Shown here: in pieces, positions 43,480 to 56,186 of the stretch
Position numbering within the stretch: the stretch's first letter is position 1
How the letters are laid out: every line of letters starts with the position of its first letter
Source: Adiantum capillus-veneris
Taxonomy: Eukaryota > Streptophyta > Polypodiopsida > Polypodiales > Pteridaceae
DNA: 64,000 bases
Direction: 5' to 3'
Assembly: GCA_014529385.2 (NCBI GenBank)
Contig: CM043966.1
Location: 101,535,587 to 101,599,586, forward strand
Notes under the pieces: generated by a model
Told to the model about the DNA's origin: nothing
Databases searched by the model: none
Seen by the model: only the letters and a program-made list of their open reading frames with translations
Position numbers and translations under genes: made by a program

Positions 43480-44290
43480 GCTAGGTTGGGTTAGGTTAGG
43501 TTTAAGTTATATGTTAGGTGAGATTATAGGTTAAGTTAGAGCTATCGACGGCATAATAGTCGAAAAATACAAACGGACTTCGAATATGACTCATGTACTT
43601 CTAAAAAAGCAAACGGACTTCGGCTAGGTTAGGTTATAGGTTAGGTAGATGTTATAAGTTAGGTTACATTAAGTTAAGTTAGGTATAGGTTTTACGTTGT
43701 CGTTTAGCTCTAGAAGCTATGTTATCTACATCTTATCTCCTTCTCATAACCCTTGAGCTTCCTCACAAACTCTCACAGCAAGAGGGCCGGTGCCTTCCTG
43801 GCAAGACCGCCGACTTCTTGACAAAGTTAGGTTAGATTATAGGTTAGGCATAACGATTATAGGTTAGGTTAGAGCTAGCGTAAAATTAATAGTAGAAAAA
43901 ATGCAATCAGACTTCAAAGATGACTCGTGTACTTCTAAAAATGCAAACGGTCTTCGGTTAGGTTAGGTTATAAGTTAGGTAAATGTTATAAGTTAGGTTA
44001 TATTAAGTTAGGATAGGTATAGGTTTTACATTAGGTTAGATTATAGGTTGGGCATAACGATTATAGGTTAGGTTAGAGCTAGAGTCAAATTAATAGTAGA
44101 AAAAATGCAATCGGACTTCGAAAATGACTCGTGTACTTCAATAGATCACAAACGGGGACTTCGGTTATGCCAGGTTATAGGTTAGGTAGATGTTATAAGT
44201 TAGGTTACATTAAATTAGGTTAGGTATAGGTTTTACGTGAGGTTAGATTATAGGTTAGGCATAACGATTATAGGTGCGGGGATCGGGCCT
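43480..44290. repeat. Degenerate (TTAGG)n array with longer-period repeats
   Basis: TTAGG-like words alternate with copies of a longer unit containing AAAAAATGCAA-CGGACTTCGAA-TGACTCGTGTACTTC near 43540, 43870, 44070 and 44310. GCGGGGATC-GGCCT with GAGAATGTGAGGTTGTT occurs near 44274 and 44458. Confidence 0.75.
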
Positions 44291-44578
44291 CCCTAGAGAA
44301 TGTGAGGTTGTTAGAGCTAGCAAAAAAGAGTTGAAAAAATGCAACTGGACTTCAAAAGTGCACACAGACTTCAAGAAATTTAATATATAGTCATTGACCA
44401 ATAAAGACGAGATTATTACCCTGTGGTCCTAATCTCCGTGCACCTCTAAACCGAGGCGTGCGGGGATCAGGCCTGGCTAGAGAATGTGAGGTTGTTCAAG
44501 CTTGTCATGTACTTAGTAGTGTGTAGTTATAACAACTAGTGTGTTTTAATTATTTGTTGCATCATTGGTAGATAAAGT

Positions 44579-46395
44579 ATGGAAGATAGGATGGCATGTC
44601 CTTGTGCGCATTGCAAGCATCAGATCTTTCGAAAACAAAAAATCTATGACCAACACAAACGTAACCACGTCTCTTTTCGATAGAGCAAGTACAAGACCTG
44701 CGTTATCGATCTCATGGTCTAGAGATTGAAGGTCAAAGTCCGCAAGTAGAGATTGCTCCAACTTCATCCCAAAGAAGACGATTTTCAAACGAGCAGCCAT
44801 CAACTGAGTCCTCCCAACTAATACCTGAAGTGGCATTTCAAGAAGTTGAGATGGAGCAGATGTTGGAAGCGTTATTTGTCATGGATTCCAACATAGAAGG
44901 CAACAACATTGAACGCAATACTCCAGACCAACCTTAGCCATCATGTTCATATCAACGGCACGCATGCCGCTCTACACTGGTGCAAAAAACTCAGTTCTCC
45001 GTACCGCATTGGCAATGATTAATTTGTAGTCTGTTTACGGTTGGTCTGACGCCTCAGTCACAAAGCTTTTTAGGTAAACATATTTATCCTAAGCATGGTA
45101 AAGTGAAAATAACAGTTCATATAAAGTGATCAAAGGGCTAACTTGTTCATGTAACGTCAGATTGCTGAATGAGTAAATCTTTCTAGAAGGGAATCACATG
45201 CCCCCTACCCGTCCAACTGCTAAAAAGCTTCTTACTAATTTGGGCTTGACTATCAGAAAATACATGCATGTCCTAATAATTGTATACTTTTTTGCAATGA
45301 GTATGCAAACTTGGAACAATGTCCCAATTGTGGACCAAACAGGTATAGGGAGGACACACAAGGAAAATTTATCCCTACAAAGGTCCTTCGACACTTTCCT
45401 ATCATTCCAAGAATAAAGAGCATGTTTAGGTGCAAGTCCATAGCCGCTTTGCTGACATGGCACTCAAATACTAGATCAACAGATGACGTTATGCGGATAC
45501 CTGCTGACTCTCGTGCATGGAAGCACATAGAGAAACGTTGGCCTACATTTAAAAATGAGCCTCCATGTATCGGCTTTGGTCTGGCAATGGACCGGAGTAA
45601 ACCCATTCGGATTACGGAGATTGTCATGGAGCATGTGGCCTATTTGTCTAGTTAGTTATAATATTCCACCATGGCTCACTATCAAGAAGGGCCATCTGTT
45701 GTTGTCATTGATCGTCCCAGGAAAGTAAAAAGCAAAGAGCATGGACGTCTATCTGGCACCACTTATAGAAGAGCTCCAAATCCTGTGGACAAGAATCGAT
45801 GTGGTTATATGTCCCAACTAATCAGACGACAGAATGTACATGTGCAAGGCATTCTCATGTGGACCATGCATGATTGGCCAAGCTTAGGTGAGTGCTCAGG
45901 TAAGTGCCTTTAAAACCCTCACACGCATGTGATTCATGGCTATGTTAATGATATGTCAAGTGGTTCAATGTTATTACCAGCGGCCTTAATGCAACTGTGC
46001 ACAAAGACAAGAGTGGATTGATTCAAGTGAACTCTAGGTGGGTGTGGACAGATGTGCGAGATACATTCATACTTCCTTAGCATTGTGAACAAGTTGTGTT
46101 CATACATGATCCACTATGGATAGAAAATGATGAGAATGATTTGTTTAATCCCTAATGGCTCTATGTCGTTCAAGTTGCTCCACGTAGCAAGCAAGTGTGT
46201 GAAGGATTGGATGTTGAGCTCGAAGAGGTGATTCATGAACAAAGCACAGGACCGACTCCAACTTTAAGTTTATATTTTGAAGTGGATGTCAGCATTGAGC
46301 AATTGTCTGAACCTAGAGATGAGATGTCAAATAGTGAAGCTGATGCGGAGAGCGATGAAGAAGTAGAGTTTGATGACGAATATGCAGAAGTATAG
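44579..46395 (+). pseudogene. CACTA-3 TNP2-like transposase, internally deleted and frameshifted
   Basis: From ATG 44579: MEDRMACPCAHCKHQIF and QHKRNHVSFR, then TAG and a frame change to LRYRSHGLE, matching the Transpos_assoc domain. HACPNNCILFCNEYANLEQC and CPNCGPNRYRED near 45270, LRHFPIIPRIKSMFRCKSIA, DDVMRIPADSRAWKHIEKRW and FGLAMDRSKP are Transposase_21 motifs. MDVYLAPLIEELQILW and ILMWTMHDWPSLGECSGK follow near 45740-45900. The sequence then jumps to VNSRWVWTDVRDTFILP and CEQVVFIHDPLW (DUF4216 end) with an acidic tail to 46395. DUF4218 is missing, so a central deletion lies near 45900-45960. The protein family cuts CACTA ends. Confidence 0.87.
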
Positions 46396-46647
46396 ATTGA
46401 GATAGACATCTTTCGTGCATCAGATCTCATAGAGGATGAGAGACTAACTAATGACTTTTGCTAGGAAACCTTTTGTAAAGCTCTTTTTATTAGTCTACAA
46501 TACACTTTTAGATTTTGGTCATTTATGTACCAGTTTTTTTGATTTGTTTCATTTGTGTAGTAGTTTTGTTGATTTGTTATTTGTATTGATTAAGAATTCT
46601 TACATAAACTAACGTATTTTGTAGGTGTTGTTTGTGTATGATTAGCC

Positions 46648-47986
46648 ATGGCCGATGACGATGAGCCATACTCTCCTAGTTTGAGTCTTCTAGTCACTCT
46701 GGTTGGCATGTTACCCGAGCGGATGGGCTCGTTTTTGTCTCAGTTCACACTAGAGCAGATCTTGATAGCACAACACCTTTGGGGTGTAGGTACCTCTAGA
46801 GCTACTACGACCGATCGGGACTAGTTTTGGTCCCTACACCGAGCGGCCCCACACCTTAGTCTATTGTGCCCCCTATGCCTAGGACTCATGTGCCCTCTAC
46901 ACTGACGGGTGGTTCATCCTCGAGATGACGTAGCCATCGTTCTGGAGGTGGTGGTTGCTTTGGTAGCGGTTCTACCAATGCGTTCACACCAACGAGAGAG
47001 CGTCCACCACTGTCTTCAATAAATAGTTCACCGATGGGCACACTACATACACCTTGGGGATCACACGAGCATGATCCTAGCAAGGTGTAAAGGAGCAGGG
47101 CTGGGGCTGTTGTGGCAGAGAGAGTCAGAAAGGAAATGTGATAGAGGATTCGACAGCTCTGTACGATTTAGTGGTTGCTTTGGTAGCGGTTCTACCGATG
47201 CATCCACACCAACGAGAGAGCGTCCACCAATGTCTTCAATAAATAGTTCACCAATGGGCACACCACGTACACCTTGGGGATCACACGAGCATGATCCTAG
47301 CAAGGTGTAAAGGAGCAGGGATGGGGCTGTTGTGGCAGAGAGAGTCGGAAAGGAAATGCGATAGAGGATTCGACAGCTCTGTATGATTCAGTTTGGTCAC
47401 TCTATGATGGAGACTTGGAAAAATCTCGATGCTAAGAGAAAGAATTACATCGTCGATGCCATTCAGAGAGAGTATAAGCCGACAGAGGGCTACAATAAGA
47501 GCTCAAACGCCTGGATTTTGAGCGTGGTGAGGTCCAAAATGTCACACCATTGGTCAGAGGCCAGAGATAGGTTCAATGACGGCATTTCCAAGCCGGCATG
47601 GTTGGACGCAGAGGAGTGGACGGGGATTGCACGAGAGACACAAGACAATCCCAATAGATTTTTCTAGCAGAGAGATGCAGCCAGAGCAAGTTTGGAGTCT
47701 ACTGGAGCGTCACATCTTGGGAGTGGAGGTTACTATACTCTTTGACATGAGTTTGTAAGTATTACACGTATACTTTAAATTATTGATAATATATGTGTTA
47801 TTTGAAGATTTATCTAATGATTAAATCATAATTTTGCAGGAAGTTGCCGTGAAGCGCCTTCCCACACGCCAAGAGGAGAAGTATGGGTACAAGCATGGAC
47901 TTGTGGCCCTTTTGACCCAGCTCTACAGGAGGAGGCAGAGAACGTCGATTGGGAGGCATTACCATGAGGGTCTTCTCACTCAGTGA
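46648..47986 (+). pseudogene. CACTA-3 second gene (plant transposase PF03004/Ptta-like)
   Basis: ATG at 46648 starts MADDDEPYSPSLSLLVTLVG, with a TAG after TTTDRD. After the duplicated block at 46951-47390 the frame at 47383 reads SMMETWKNLDAKRKNYIVDA, SHHWSEARDRFNDGISKPAW and LDAEEWTGIARETQDNPNRF. A TAG precedes QRDAARASLESTGASHLGSG. The W-x(n)-N-x2-NR...TGS-H pattern fits the PF03004 family encoded by the second gene of many CACTA elements. A GTAAGT donor at 47755 and a TTTGCAG acceptor at 47839 lead to a last exon ending at 47986. Its partner protein binds subterminal repeats in known elements. Broken by stops. Confidence 0.72.
46951..47390. repeat. 220-bp tandem duplication inside the second CACTA-3 gene
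   Basis: Units start GTGGTTGCTTTGGTAGCGG at 46951 and 47171 and share ACCAACGAGAGAGCGTCCAC. They differ by few substitutions. 220 is not a multiple of three. Confidence 0.92.
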
Positions 47987-48004
47987 TTTTTTGCATATGT
48001 ACAG

Positions 48005-48340
48005 TTTTGTAGCGCTTATGTTTATGGTTTATGGTTATGTTTATGGTATGGCACATATGTTATGGTTAAGGTTTGACAGTCAACTTAAGATTATGGTTTT
48101 GCTATGATGGTATGACAATCATCTGATGGTTATGGTTATGGTTATGGTTTTGGTTATGGTTATGGTTATGGTTATGGTTTTGCTATGGTTATGGTTGTAC
48201 AAGGTTATGGTTATGGTTTTGGTTCAGGTGATGATTATGGTTTTCCTATGATGGTATAGCAATCGTGTGATGGTTATGGTTATGGTATGACAAGCAAGTT
48301 ATGGTAATGGTTATGGTATGGCAAACAGGTTATGTTTATG
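48005..48340. repeat. Degenerate (GGTTAT)n array
   Basis: Runs of GGTTATGGTTATGGTTAT with GTTTTG and GCTATG interruptions, just after the second CACTA-3 gene. Confidence 0.9.
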
Positions 48341-48559
48341 GTTTTATAGTTTTCAACTCATGTTTTAATTATGTTAACAAGTTATGTTATTCTTACAGTT
48401 TTGCTAATTGCCATACACTCGCTCTTTAGCGTCAGCTTGTAGGTGGAGTGCGGTTGCTTGTGTACTCTTCATTTGGGCAGAGAGGACTGTTTTCTTTTGC
48501 TGCAATACATACAGCATTAGTTCTCAGCCCTCTCTACCCAAAAAAAAAATTGCAGGTTT

Positions 48560-48800
48560 TGGTCATCGTTACAAGTGCCGATATCAGCATCGGTAGGGGC
48601 AACGAAATGGGTGTCAGAATTTAATATATTAATACCGGTGCTTATTATGTTGCATAGTCCGACGCCTATTCAAAGGCCTATTTCGATGCCTGCTATACCG
48701 ATGGTCATACCGACGCTATGATACCGGCGTCTCTTATGAGGCTTATTTTAGAGCTTTTTAGTTTAAAAATTAGCGCTATTTGATCGGTACCTGCACCGAC
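48560..48800. repeat. CACTA-3 right subterminal repeats
   Basis: CCGACGCC, TACCGACG, TACCGGCG and GATCGGTAC words close to the right terminus, matching the left subterminal block. Confidence 0.7.
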
Positions 48801-49000
48801 TTCTGCGCGACATCTTGTAGTGTAACATGAGGGTACCCCCACCACATATATTTTTATGTGATATGTCACCCCATGAGCATACCATGTCATGGAATGGATG
48901 TAGGAACTATGACCGCACTACCCCTTGGAAGTTGTTCATGAATGTATGTTTATCAAAGTTAATGAGAAGAAGTTTGGAATTTTTTGTTTGTTGATGTGTA

Positions 49001-49096
49001 AGAGCACTCTAGGTCTACCATATTCTAGATTGTTTGACAAGTTAAATAAGAGCACTCTAGGTCTACCATATTTTAGATTGTTCGACAAGTTAAATA
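49001..49096. repeat. 48-bp tandem duplication
   Basis: Two units of 48 bp beginning AGAGCACTCTAGGTCTACCA, differing at a few bases. Confidence 0.95.
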
Positions 49097-50055
49097 AGAT
49101 TTATAGTCAATTTAAAATGTTAATTTGTTTTTGTTTGGTAAGATTGTACATGAGAAAACATGATAAAGTACAAGAGATCTTGACGGAATAAACCTCGATG
49201 AGATTCCTACCATGCACTTGTGACACCATTCCTCTCCTTGAAGCCTTTGATTTCTATCATTGTGAGAAGTCCAAGGGGGGTCTATTTTCAAAATTTTAGT
49301 AAAAATTTTTTTTTGAACAAATTTTTTTGGTTATTTTAAATTTTGTACACAGTCTAGGAGTTCATTCTGATTGTTTTCCTTCAGTTTCAAATTTTGACCG
49401 AGTGCACTCCTTGGAAGCCACTTTTTTGAAGGTGTTAGGGCCAGAATTTGGGAAAGTTTTGTATGTAAGAAATACAATCCTTAACACAATAAAAAACATT
49501 GGTTCTTTGAGTATTTTCAGATTCCATGGTTTTAATGCTCGTTGGAGCCCGTAGATGAAGGAAAAAGTAAGAAATGTCTGGTTTACATCATTTTTTTTGA
49601 AATTGCCAACTTGCACATTGATTTTTGGAGAATCCGAGCAAGATATGATTTTTTTTGCATTACACAATGGTTGAAGAGCGCAACGAGATGAAAAAATTCA
49701 TGTGAGACAAACCCAGACAGACTCGAAGCCGATTGGAAGCTATAAGCTGTTGAAAACAGCCTAAAAGTTCAACACAGTTATAAAAAAAAGAAACTAAACA
49801 CTTGAATCATGGCCATGCATCAAAAATATGCTCACACGGTGAAGGAGGTGTTTCAAAGCTATGGAAAATAGTATAGGATGCAAGCAATAGCGTCGGAGGC
49901 TATTCAAGAAGCTATAGAGGCTCACATCATTTCCGATGACTTTGCAATGACAAAATGATTAAGAGTTGTGTCTAGTGTCTCCATAGTCATTTGGCTTTTC
50001 GGTTTATCCATGTGTTTTAAGTTAAGTGCTTTTGGCCATGAAGAGTTAAATTTAA
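49097..50055. other. No gene recognised
   Basis: AT-rich noncoding DNA with several poly-T runs. Short frames lack motifs. Confidence 0.4.
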
Positions 50056-50252
50056 ATCAAATATTAACATTTTTGCTATCCTAAGGAAAAAACAAGGCTA
50101 GAAAATGCAAAAAAGAGGGTGGCCACAAGGGCGCGCAAATGGCCCATCTAGCAGTTTTGGATGGCTCACTTGCGGCCCTTGTGGCCGCCCTTTTTTTTTG
50201 CATTTTCTAGCTTTGTTTTCCCCTTAGGATAGCAAAAATGATAATATTTGAT
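50056..50252. repeat. 197-bp foldback (hairpin) element
   Basis: The left arm from ATCAAATATTA through TTTTTGCTATCCTAAGG and GGTGGCCACAAGGGC is complementary to the right arm ending CCTTAGGATAGCAAAAAT and TAATATTTGAT. Arms are about 90 bp around a short loop (AGCAGTTTTG). It resembles a foldback MITE or a small-RNA precursor. No coding content and no clear target duplication. Confidence 0.8.
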
Positions 50253-50437
50253 GAAGCCAGATATTTATGCAGCATGAGACTAGATTTTTATATTGTCCAA
50301 CGTGATTTGGCCTTTTGGCATAGGGAACTAGTAAGTTGAGTTGACAGAAAGCATAATGTGCTTGAAAAGTTAAATTCTAGGTTCACCTCACCTTTTCGAG
50401 GGTCCTAGAGTGCAACAATAGCCTAATTATGTAAAAT

Positions 50438-50523
50438 AAAGGGTGGCCACAAGGGCGCATAGATGGCCCATCCAATAGTTTTGGATGGCTCACCTGCGCA
50501 CCCTTGTTGCCACTCTTTTTTTT
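50438..50523. repeat. Second, shorter copy of the foldback core
   Basis: GGGTGGCCACAAGGGCGCAT and CCAATAGTTTTGGATGGCTC repeat the stem-loop of the 50056 element with more mismatches, about 370 bp downstream. Confidence 0.75.
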
Positions 50524-50644
50524 GGCATTATATGGCCTTATCTGCACCCCAGGATACCAATTTTTTTTTAGATTAAGTGAAAGCAAATCTTTATGCAACA
50601 TGATACTATAAATCCCACTTATTTTCACTTAAATGTAATCAGAG

Positions 50645-50671
50645 CCCCCCCCCCCCCCCCCCTCCCCCCCC
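50645..50671. repeat. Poly-C tract
   Basis: 26 C in 27 bases with one T. Confidence 0.95.
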
Positions 50672-52985
50672 TTTCTTTGTGTTCAAAGGTCCAGAGCATT
50701 CACTGTGTAAAAGTTTCCTATATCATGTGCATTCCCCAGAATGGTTTAAAAGTACCCCTTATAGGCCTTATCTACACATGTTTCTGCAACTTTACAAGAA
50801 TATAAAATCCCTTCAGTTGAACACATGTTCTATGTTACATATACGTTAGTGAACTTTCCAAGTAAAGGCCTCACAAATCATGTGCACTAAACATTTAGCA
50901 CTAGAAATTGACCAAACAAGGAGCCAATTTTCACTTCATTGTGTCCACCTAGTGTTCTTGGGAATGTTTTGGTTAAGCCATTTCTTTGGTATTTGAAACC
51001 ACATGTGACCCCTATTGGTATAGTATCCAACCAAAGGTTTATCGAGTGGTACATATCTTCTATGTTAACAATGCATGTATCTGTAATTTATGTTTAGACT
51101 TTCTCTATCCAAATGAGATACATAGTAAAAGTCAAATCTGGAATTTAACAGTTAAGTTCACAAGGTGATAGCTATTGGTATCATCTTTAGCAATACCAAA
51201 GAAAAAGCTACCAATAGCTAATGAATAGGGAAATTTAAGAAGATTTCTTACCAAAAACTTGTCAGCACTACTCAAAAAGGTGGACACTCAAAGGCTTTAC
51301 GATATATATATGATGAAACACGAATCAATAATAAGTCACCTCCATCGACACCTCCATCTCAAGTTGTCATTTCTCTAAATCAAGCTTGGCATAGGCATAG
51401 TATGGAAGCAATAACATGTTGGAAAGCAAGAGTTTAGCTTTCTCAATTTTTGAAATGTTGCTAATGATATATATTCAACATCTCCAAATGAGAACATCTT
51501 GACAAAGGTTATGATTCACTTTAATAAGAATAACCATTAATGATTAAACTGAAATCAAAATATTGCTTGAATTTCTTCATGGTGGAGTGATTAAGACTTG
51601 AGACTTGAAACATCTTACAGGCAAATCAAAATATCCATAAAGGTCAATAATATTTCTCAAATCTGTATGAGACACTATTAATCTAAATTAAATACTCTCA
51701 CTCAATGCTACACAATTTAACATAAAAACATATTTATATTTCATTTATAGAGAAATCCAGACTCATTAAAAATAATTACAAACGGAGACAATATTTTTGT
51801 TGTTAGGCTTCTCTTACAAGTATTTGTCTTCCTTATCTAGAGATTCATTTACACTTGAGTATTTGTGTGTCTATGACACTAGGGAAGATAATAGTACTAT
51901 ATGGATGGCTTCTCTAAGAGCTCGTAGAGAGTACTTATTGGTTCAAGATTCTACAAAAATCCTACTAATCTTATCAAATTTTTATAACATGGTAGTGAAA
52001 GATTCCTCACGGAACAAAAATAGAGTGATTTCCATCTCTGCACATGGTTGCTTGCTCATGTCCTTTCAAAACAAATTGACTTTGTAAGTAAACAACAGAT
52101 TATGTGAGCACAAATTTATAAGTACAAAACGATATCATTCCAATAATCTAATGACAACTATATGAAGAATAAATTATAAGAAAAATCTTTGATGACTCTC
52201 CATAGATAACACAACCTACTTGCATTGTGAGACTCAATCACATGCTACAAAGCTATACATGGCGCACCAAAGCCATCAACAAAATAGCACCACCCGGTGT
52301 TATGAGGTATGAAGCCTAAACATTGAAAGCCATAAAGAGGTTAATTCTCTCTAGCATGATAAACTTAAAGATGGAGATGATGTTAAGCTCTGAATGCAAG
52401 CTACAAGGATAGTTTCGTACCATTCTATCTTTATGTTGGAGATGAACCATTCACACCTCCGTTTGTTGTGGTATGCAAGTCATGTGAGCTCATACTTTTG
52501 CCACCTTCGGGAGTAGAGGTTTCCATGTATTGTGAGTGAGTGAAAGTAGAAGGAGTAGATGCTGTAATGGAGGTGAGAGAAGGGAGATGAGCTAGCTTGG
52601 TGTGAAACTATGTGGTGGGCAAGGGGAAGGAGCTTGCTTGGTGCTACAATAGAGGTGGAGAAAGCTAGCAGAGAGATAATGCTGGCTTATAGGGGGTGCA
52701 TGTTGTTGTTGTAGCAAATGGAGAGCTTGGAAAAGGGTTTGTAGAGAGAGAAAATCACTTTTTAGGTATTTAGAATAGGTTTGGAAAGACTTTAAAGTGT
52801 GAAAATGATGTTTTGGTTTGTTTTTAAAAAAGTTCAATTTTTTTGGATTTTTTAGTGCACGTTTTTTACATTTGGAGGTCAAAAATACTTTTTTGACCAT
52901 GAAATAGGTTTTGCGACCTTTTGAGGAGGGAAAACTTGAAATTTGATTGTCTTTGAAAATTTGAAAATTTAAGTGTATTAGTGGT

Positions 52986-52986
<1 letters not shown>
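50672..52986. other. No gene recognised
   Basis: AT-rich DNA with scattered short frames. No domain, TIR or LTR end identified. Confidence 0.4.

Positions 52987-53018
<32 letters not shown>
52987..53018. repeat. Poly-C tract (32 C)
   Basis: 32 uninterrupted C. The complementary G-run could form quadruplex structure. Confidence 0.95.
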
Positions 53019-53269
53019 TAGCCACCTCCCTTACCTTCTCACTAGCTGGTAAGAGGCCATTAAGAGGTGTAAGGCTACCTTGTCCCCCTACTTTTTTGAG
53101 GGTATAGAGTGTGTCCACCACCCTCTTCCTATTGGCTGGCCTCTTATTAACCTTAATCTCAAAGGGCCCCTAGACGGTTCATATTTTTCCTAATGTAAAA
53201 GAAACCGCTTTTGTTTTGCAAAGACACGTAGCTAATCAAGTTCGTCACCAAGGTTTTCATCCTAGTAGA

Positions 53270-53350
53270 GAGAGAGAGAGAGAGAGACACACACACACAC
53301 ACATAGAGAGAGAGAGAGAGAGAGAGACAAAGAGAGAGAGAGAGAGAGAT
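53270..53350. repeat. (AG)n/(AC)n compound microsatellite
   Basis: AG, AC and AG blocks in succession. Confidence 0.95.
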
Positions 53351-53526
53351 GATCGTCACTTGCCATGAAAGAGCACCTACTGAAGCGTTGGACCCGCTCT
53401 GTGTTTAAAAAAAAAGACGCATTGGTATATCATCGAGAGAGAGATGATCGTCACTTGCCGTGAAAGAGCACCCACTCAAGCGTTGGACCCGCTCTGTGTA
53501 AAAAAAATAAGATGCATTGGTATATC

Positions 53527-53537
<11 letters not shown>
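53348..53537. repeat. 95-bp tandem duplication
   Basis: Two units beginning GATGATCGTCACTTGCC (53348 and 53443) with an A-run near the end. Each unit ends beside an AG or CT microsatellite. Confidence 0.92.

Positions 53538-53566
<29 letters not shown>
53528..53566. repeat. (CT)n microsatellite
   Basis: CT dinucleotides, opposite strand sense to the upstream AG tract. Confidence 0.95.
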
Positions 53567-53568
<2 letters not shown>

Positions 53569-54203
53569 GTCTTCCTTAGGTGCATACTTTAACGCCATTG
53601 GAGCCTCCTCCTCCCCAAAGGAAAGAAAATGCACGATCTTGGCTTTATATACACAGAGAAGGGTGACAAAGCTCAAAGGGACACTCCTAGAATTAGGGTA
53701 TTTACCTGCCAAACAATAGACTAACCTATTACCCCTTGCACTCCCACAAATTAATGCTTCATGGCACACTTCCTGTCCTTTCTGCTTCCTTGGTGACGAG
53801 TTAGCTTCATACCATGAGTGCATAGACCATGCCATGCTGGTTACGACCAAGTTAAACGTATTATGGGAGGGGAGAGTAGCGGAAATGCTACAAGGTGGAT
53901 GAGTACTTCAACCTTTTTTATATATACTAGCTGGTTGATGGTCTTTGACCGCCTCTCTCTCTCTCTCTCTCTCTCTCTCGATTGTCTAGCTATAGAGGAC
54001 ATTGTTGGAGTAGGGAGCATGCGACAAGTGGTAGAGGAATGGGGCCAAAATCCATCCTCACTTTGTTAAGGTATAGATATAATGTATAAGATGAGTTGAC
54101 CAAGGAATTGTTGCAATGAGGAATCTAAAATGCACATGCATCATGATTATTTCTTTGTTCTAACATGACATTGAAAAGAGAGAAGAAAGTGCATGATGAT
54201 GAG

Positions 54204-54745
<542 letters not shown>

Positions 54746-55121
54746 GTGCCTGATGTGTCAGGGAATTTATCTTTCTGGACTCTTAACTAAGGTCTTAGAT
54801 TTAAACCTTAGGAGCATGTTTACACAAGGTCTTTATGCCTAGGTAGTTGGAAATACCCGAATGGTCACATGGCGAGTAGCAATATTCGGATGTAACTACC
54901 ATGCAGTTTGCAGTTTGCAGTTTGTAGTTTGCAGTCTTCCTCCAATCGTAATGCTGCTTTAGGCCTGTAGTTGGATGTTGATAATGAATACAGGGTAGAG
55001 CAGTACTTTCTCTTTCTTAGCAATGGTCTGTTGTGTTCATACAGTCTGCAATTTTGATGGTGTAATGTGTAGTCCCCTGTACTCGTTTCCTGCATACTGC
55101 ATGTTTCTTGCACTTAATACC
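54746..55121. other. Spacer with a short GCAGTTT heptamer repeat
   Basis: Four to five copies of GCAGTTT or GTAGTTT near 54903-54933. No gene recognised. Confidence 0.5.
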
Positions 55122-56171
55122 TGTTAGGGTTGTGAACCCCTAATACTTTGGAAATCCTGTTGTGCGTGTCCTAATCAACAGGGGAGCGAATTACAGTAAT
55201 CTCAAAGCAAACGATGAGTCGGTTATGATGCCAAGTGTTGGCCGACACGCCGCGACGGAAGTCAGCACAGCGACAACTCACCTAACAAGATTTGTCAGCT
55301 AAGGACAAAGCTCGACCCACAGGTGTGTGGAAGCAAGCATAGGGTGTCAACCTACACTCGACCGACTATTGACTACTTCCTACAGAGGTCTCTACCCAAT
55401 ATCTAAGCTAAAGCCTTCAAGAGTACACAAGAGGAGATTTTCTACAACGCTTTCAAGAGCGAAATACCCATCAAACATTCTCGAAACACTACGGAACTTG
55501 AGGGAAATCCTATTAACACCAATAGGTTGTTCTCCCTAAGGTCCATGAACCAAAACTCCAACCCTAAACCCCCGATGCAAAATGAGTAGGATGTCTCGTC
55601 GAAATTTACAGGTCGACGTTTTTGAAAACTAAAGTGCCTAATGTGTAGCTCTACTCATTGCGAACGTGTGGATATGCTAAAATGCAAAAACGGACGACGT
55701 ATGCTCACTGAATCACCAGATATAGCTCATGGGTCGATCTCGCAAAGCCGAGCGGTACACCTGCAATGTAGGTGTTGGCGTGTAGCTCTCTTTGGGGGTA
55801 TCACGCTGCACTTCTCCGCACTCGATTCCAACCACCAGTGCACGCATAGTGTCAAGATAAAACTCTCACTCTGTCTCGTACACAGAGTATGCTCAACTCA
55901 CACAGACAAAAACTTATAAAAAATGACAAAAGGTTTCTTGCATTAAGGTCAAAAGTGGTATAAATACCTTACAATCTCAAACCCTAATGTTCCAATTTAA
56001 TCATTTACTAAGTCTAAATGTCAAAAATGGGATACAATTTGGAAGCTTCTGCAAGCCCCACTATTTATAAAGGTGAAATGACGGTTTCTTCTCAATTAAG
56101 GAATGATTTACAAAGGAAATTAGTATTCCGCTAGGCAATCATCCTCCGTTGGGTGTGTTCAGCCGCTAACA
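55122..56171 (-). repeat. LTR of a minus-strand LTR retrotransposon (3' LTR)
   Basis: Begins TGTTAGGGTTGTG and ends CCGCTAACA, so the ends are TGTTAG and CTAACA, mutually inverted. 1050 bp. A C-rich block follows on the plus strand and is a polypurine tract on the minus strand, making this the 3' LTR of a minus-oriented element. A TATAAATAGTG box lies on the minus strand at about 56070-56080. No second LTR copy was found in the window. Confidence 0.7.
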
Positions 56172-56186
56172 CTCCCCCCCTCTTAG
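56172..56186 (-). promoter_or_regulatory. Polypurine tract of the minus-strand retroelement
   Basis: The minus strand reads TAAGAGGGGGGGAG just before the LTR. Confidence 0.65.

Larger units (their letters stand above)
41785..48822 (+). mobile_element. CACTA-3: CACTA (En/Spm) transposon, degenerate
   Basis: The right end read inward starts CACTACAAGATGTCG. The left end reads AACTACAAGAGGTCA, so its first C is now A. Both are flanked by TAA (41782-41784 and 48823-48825), a 3-bp duplication. About 18 of the first 27 bases match. Subterminal CCGACGCC and TACCGACG words cluster at both ends (41815-42015 and 48560-48800). Inside, in order, are telomere-like repeats, hairpin repeats, a TNP2-like transposase remnant and a second transposase-type gene (PF03004-like), the usual two-gene CACTA order. 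It is 7.0 kb with many disruptions. Confidence 0.88.

Noticed and set aside
42520-44290. A true telomere or interstitial telomere
   Set aside because: The unit is irregular and is not the plant TTTAGGG repeat. It lies inside a CACTA element rather than at a chromosome end.
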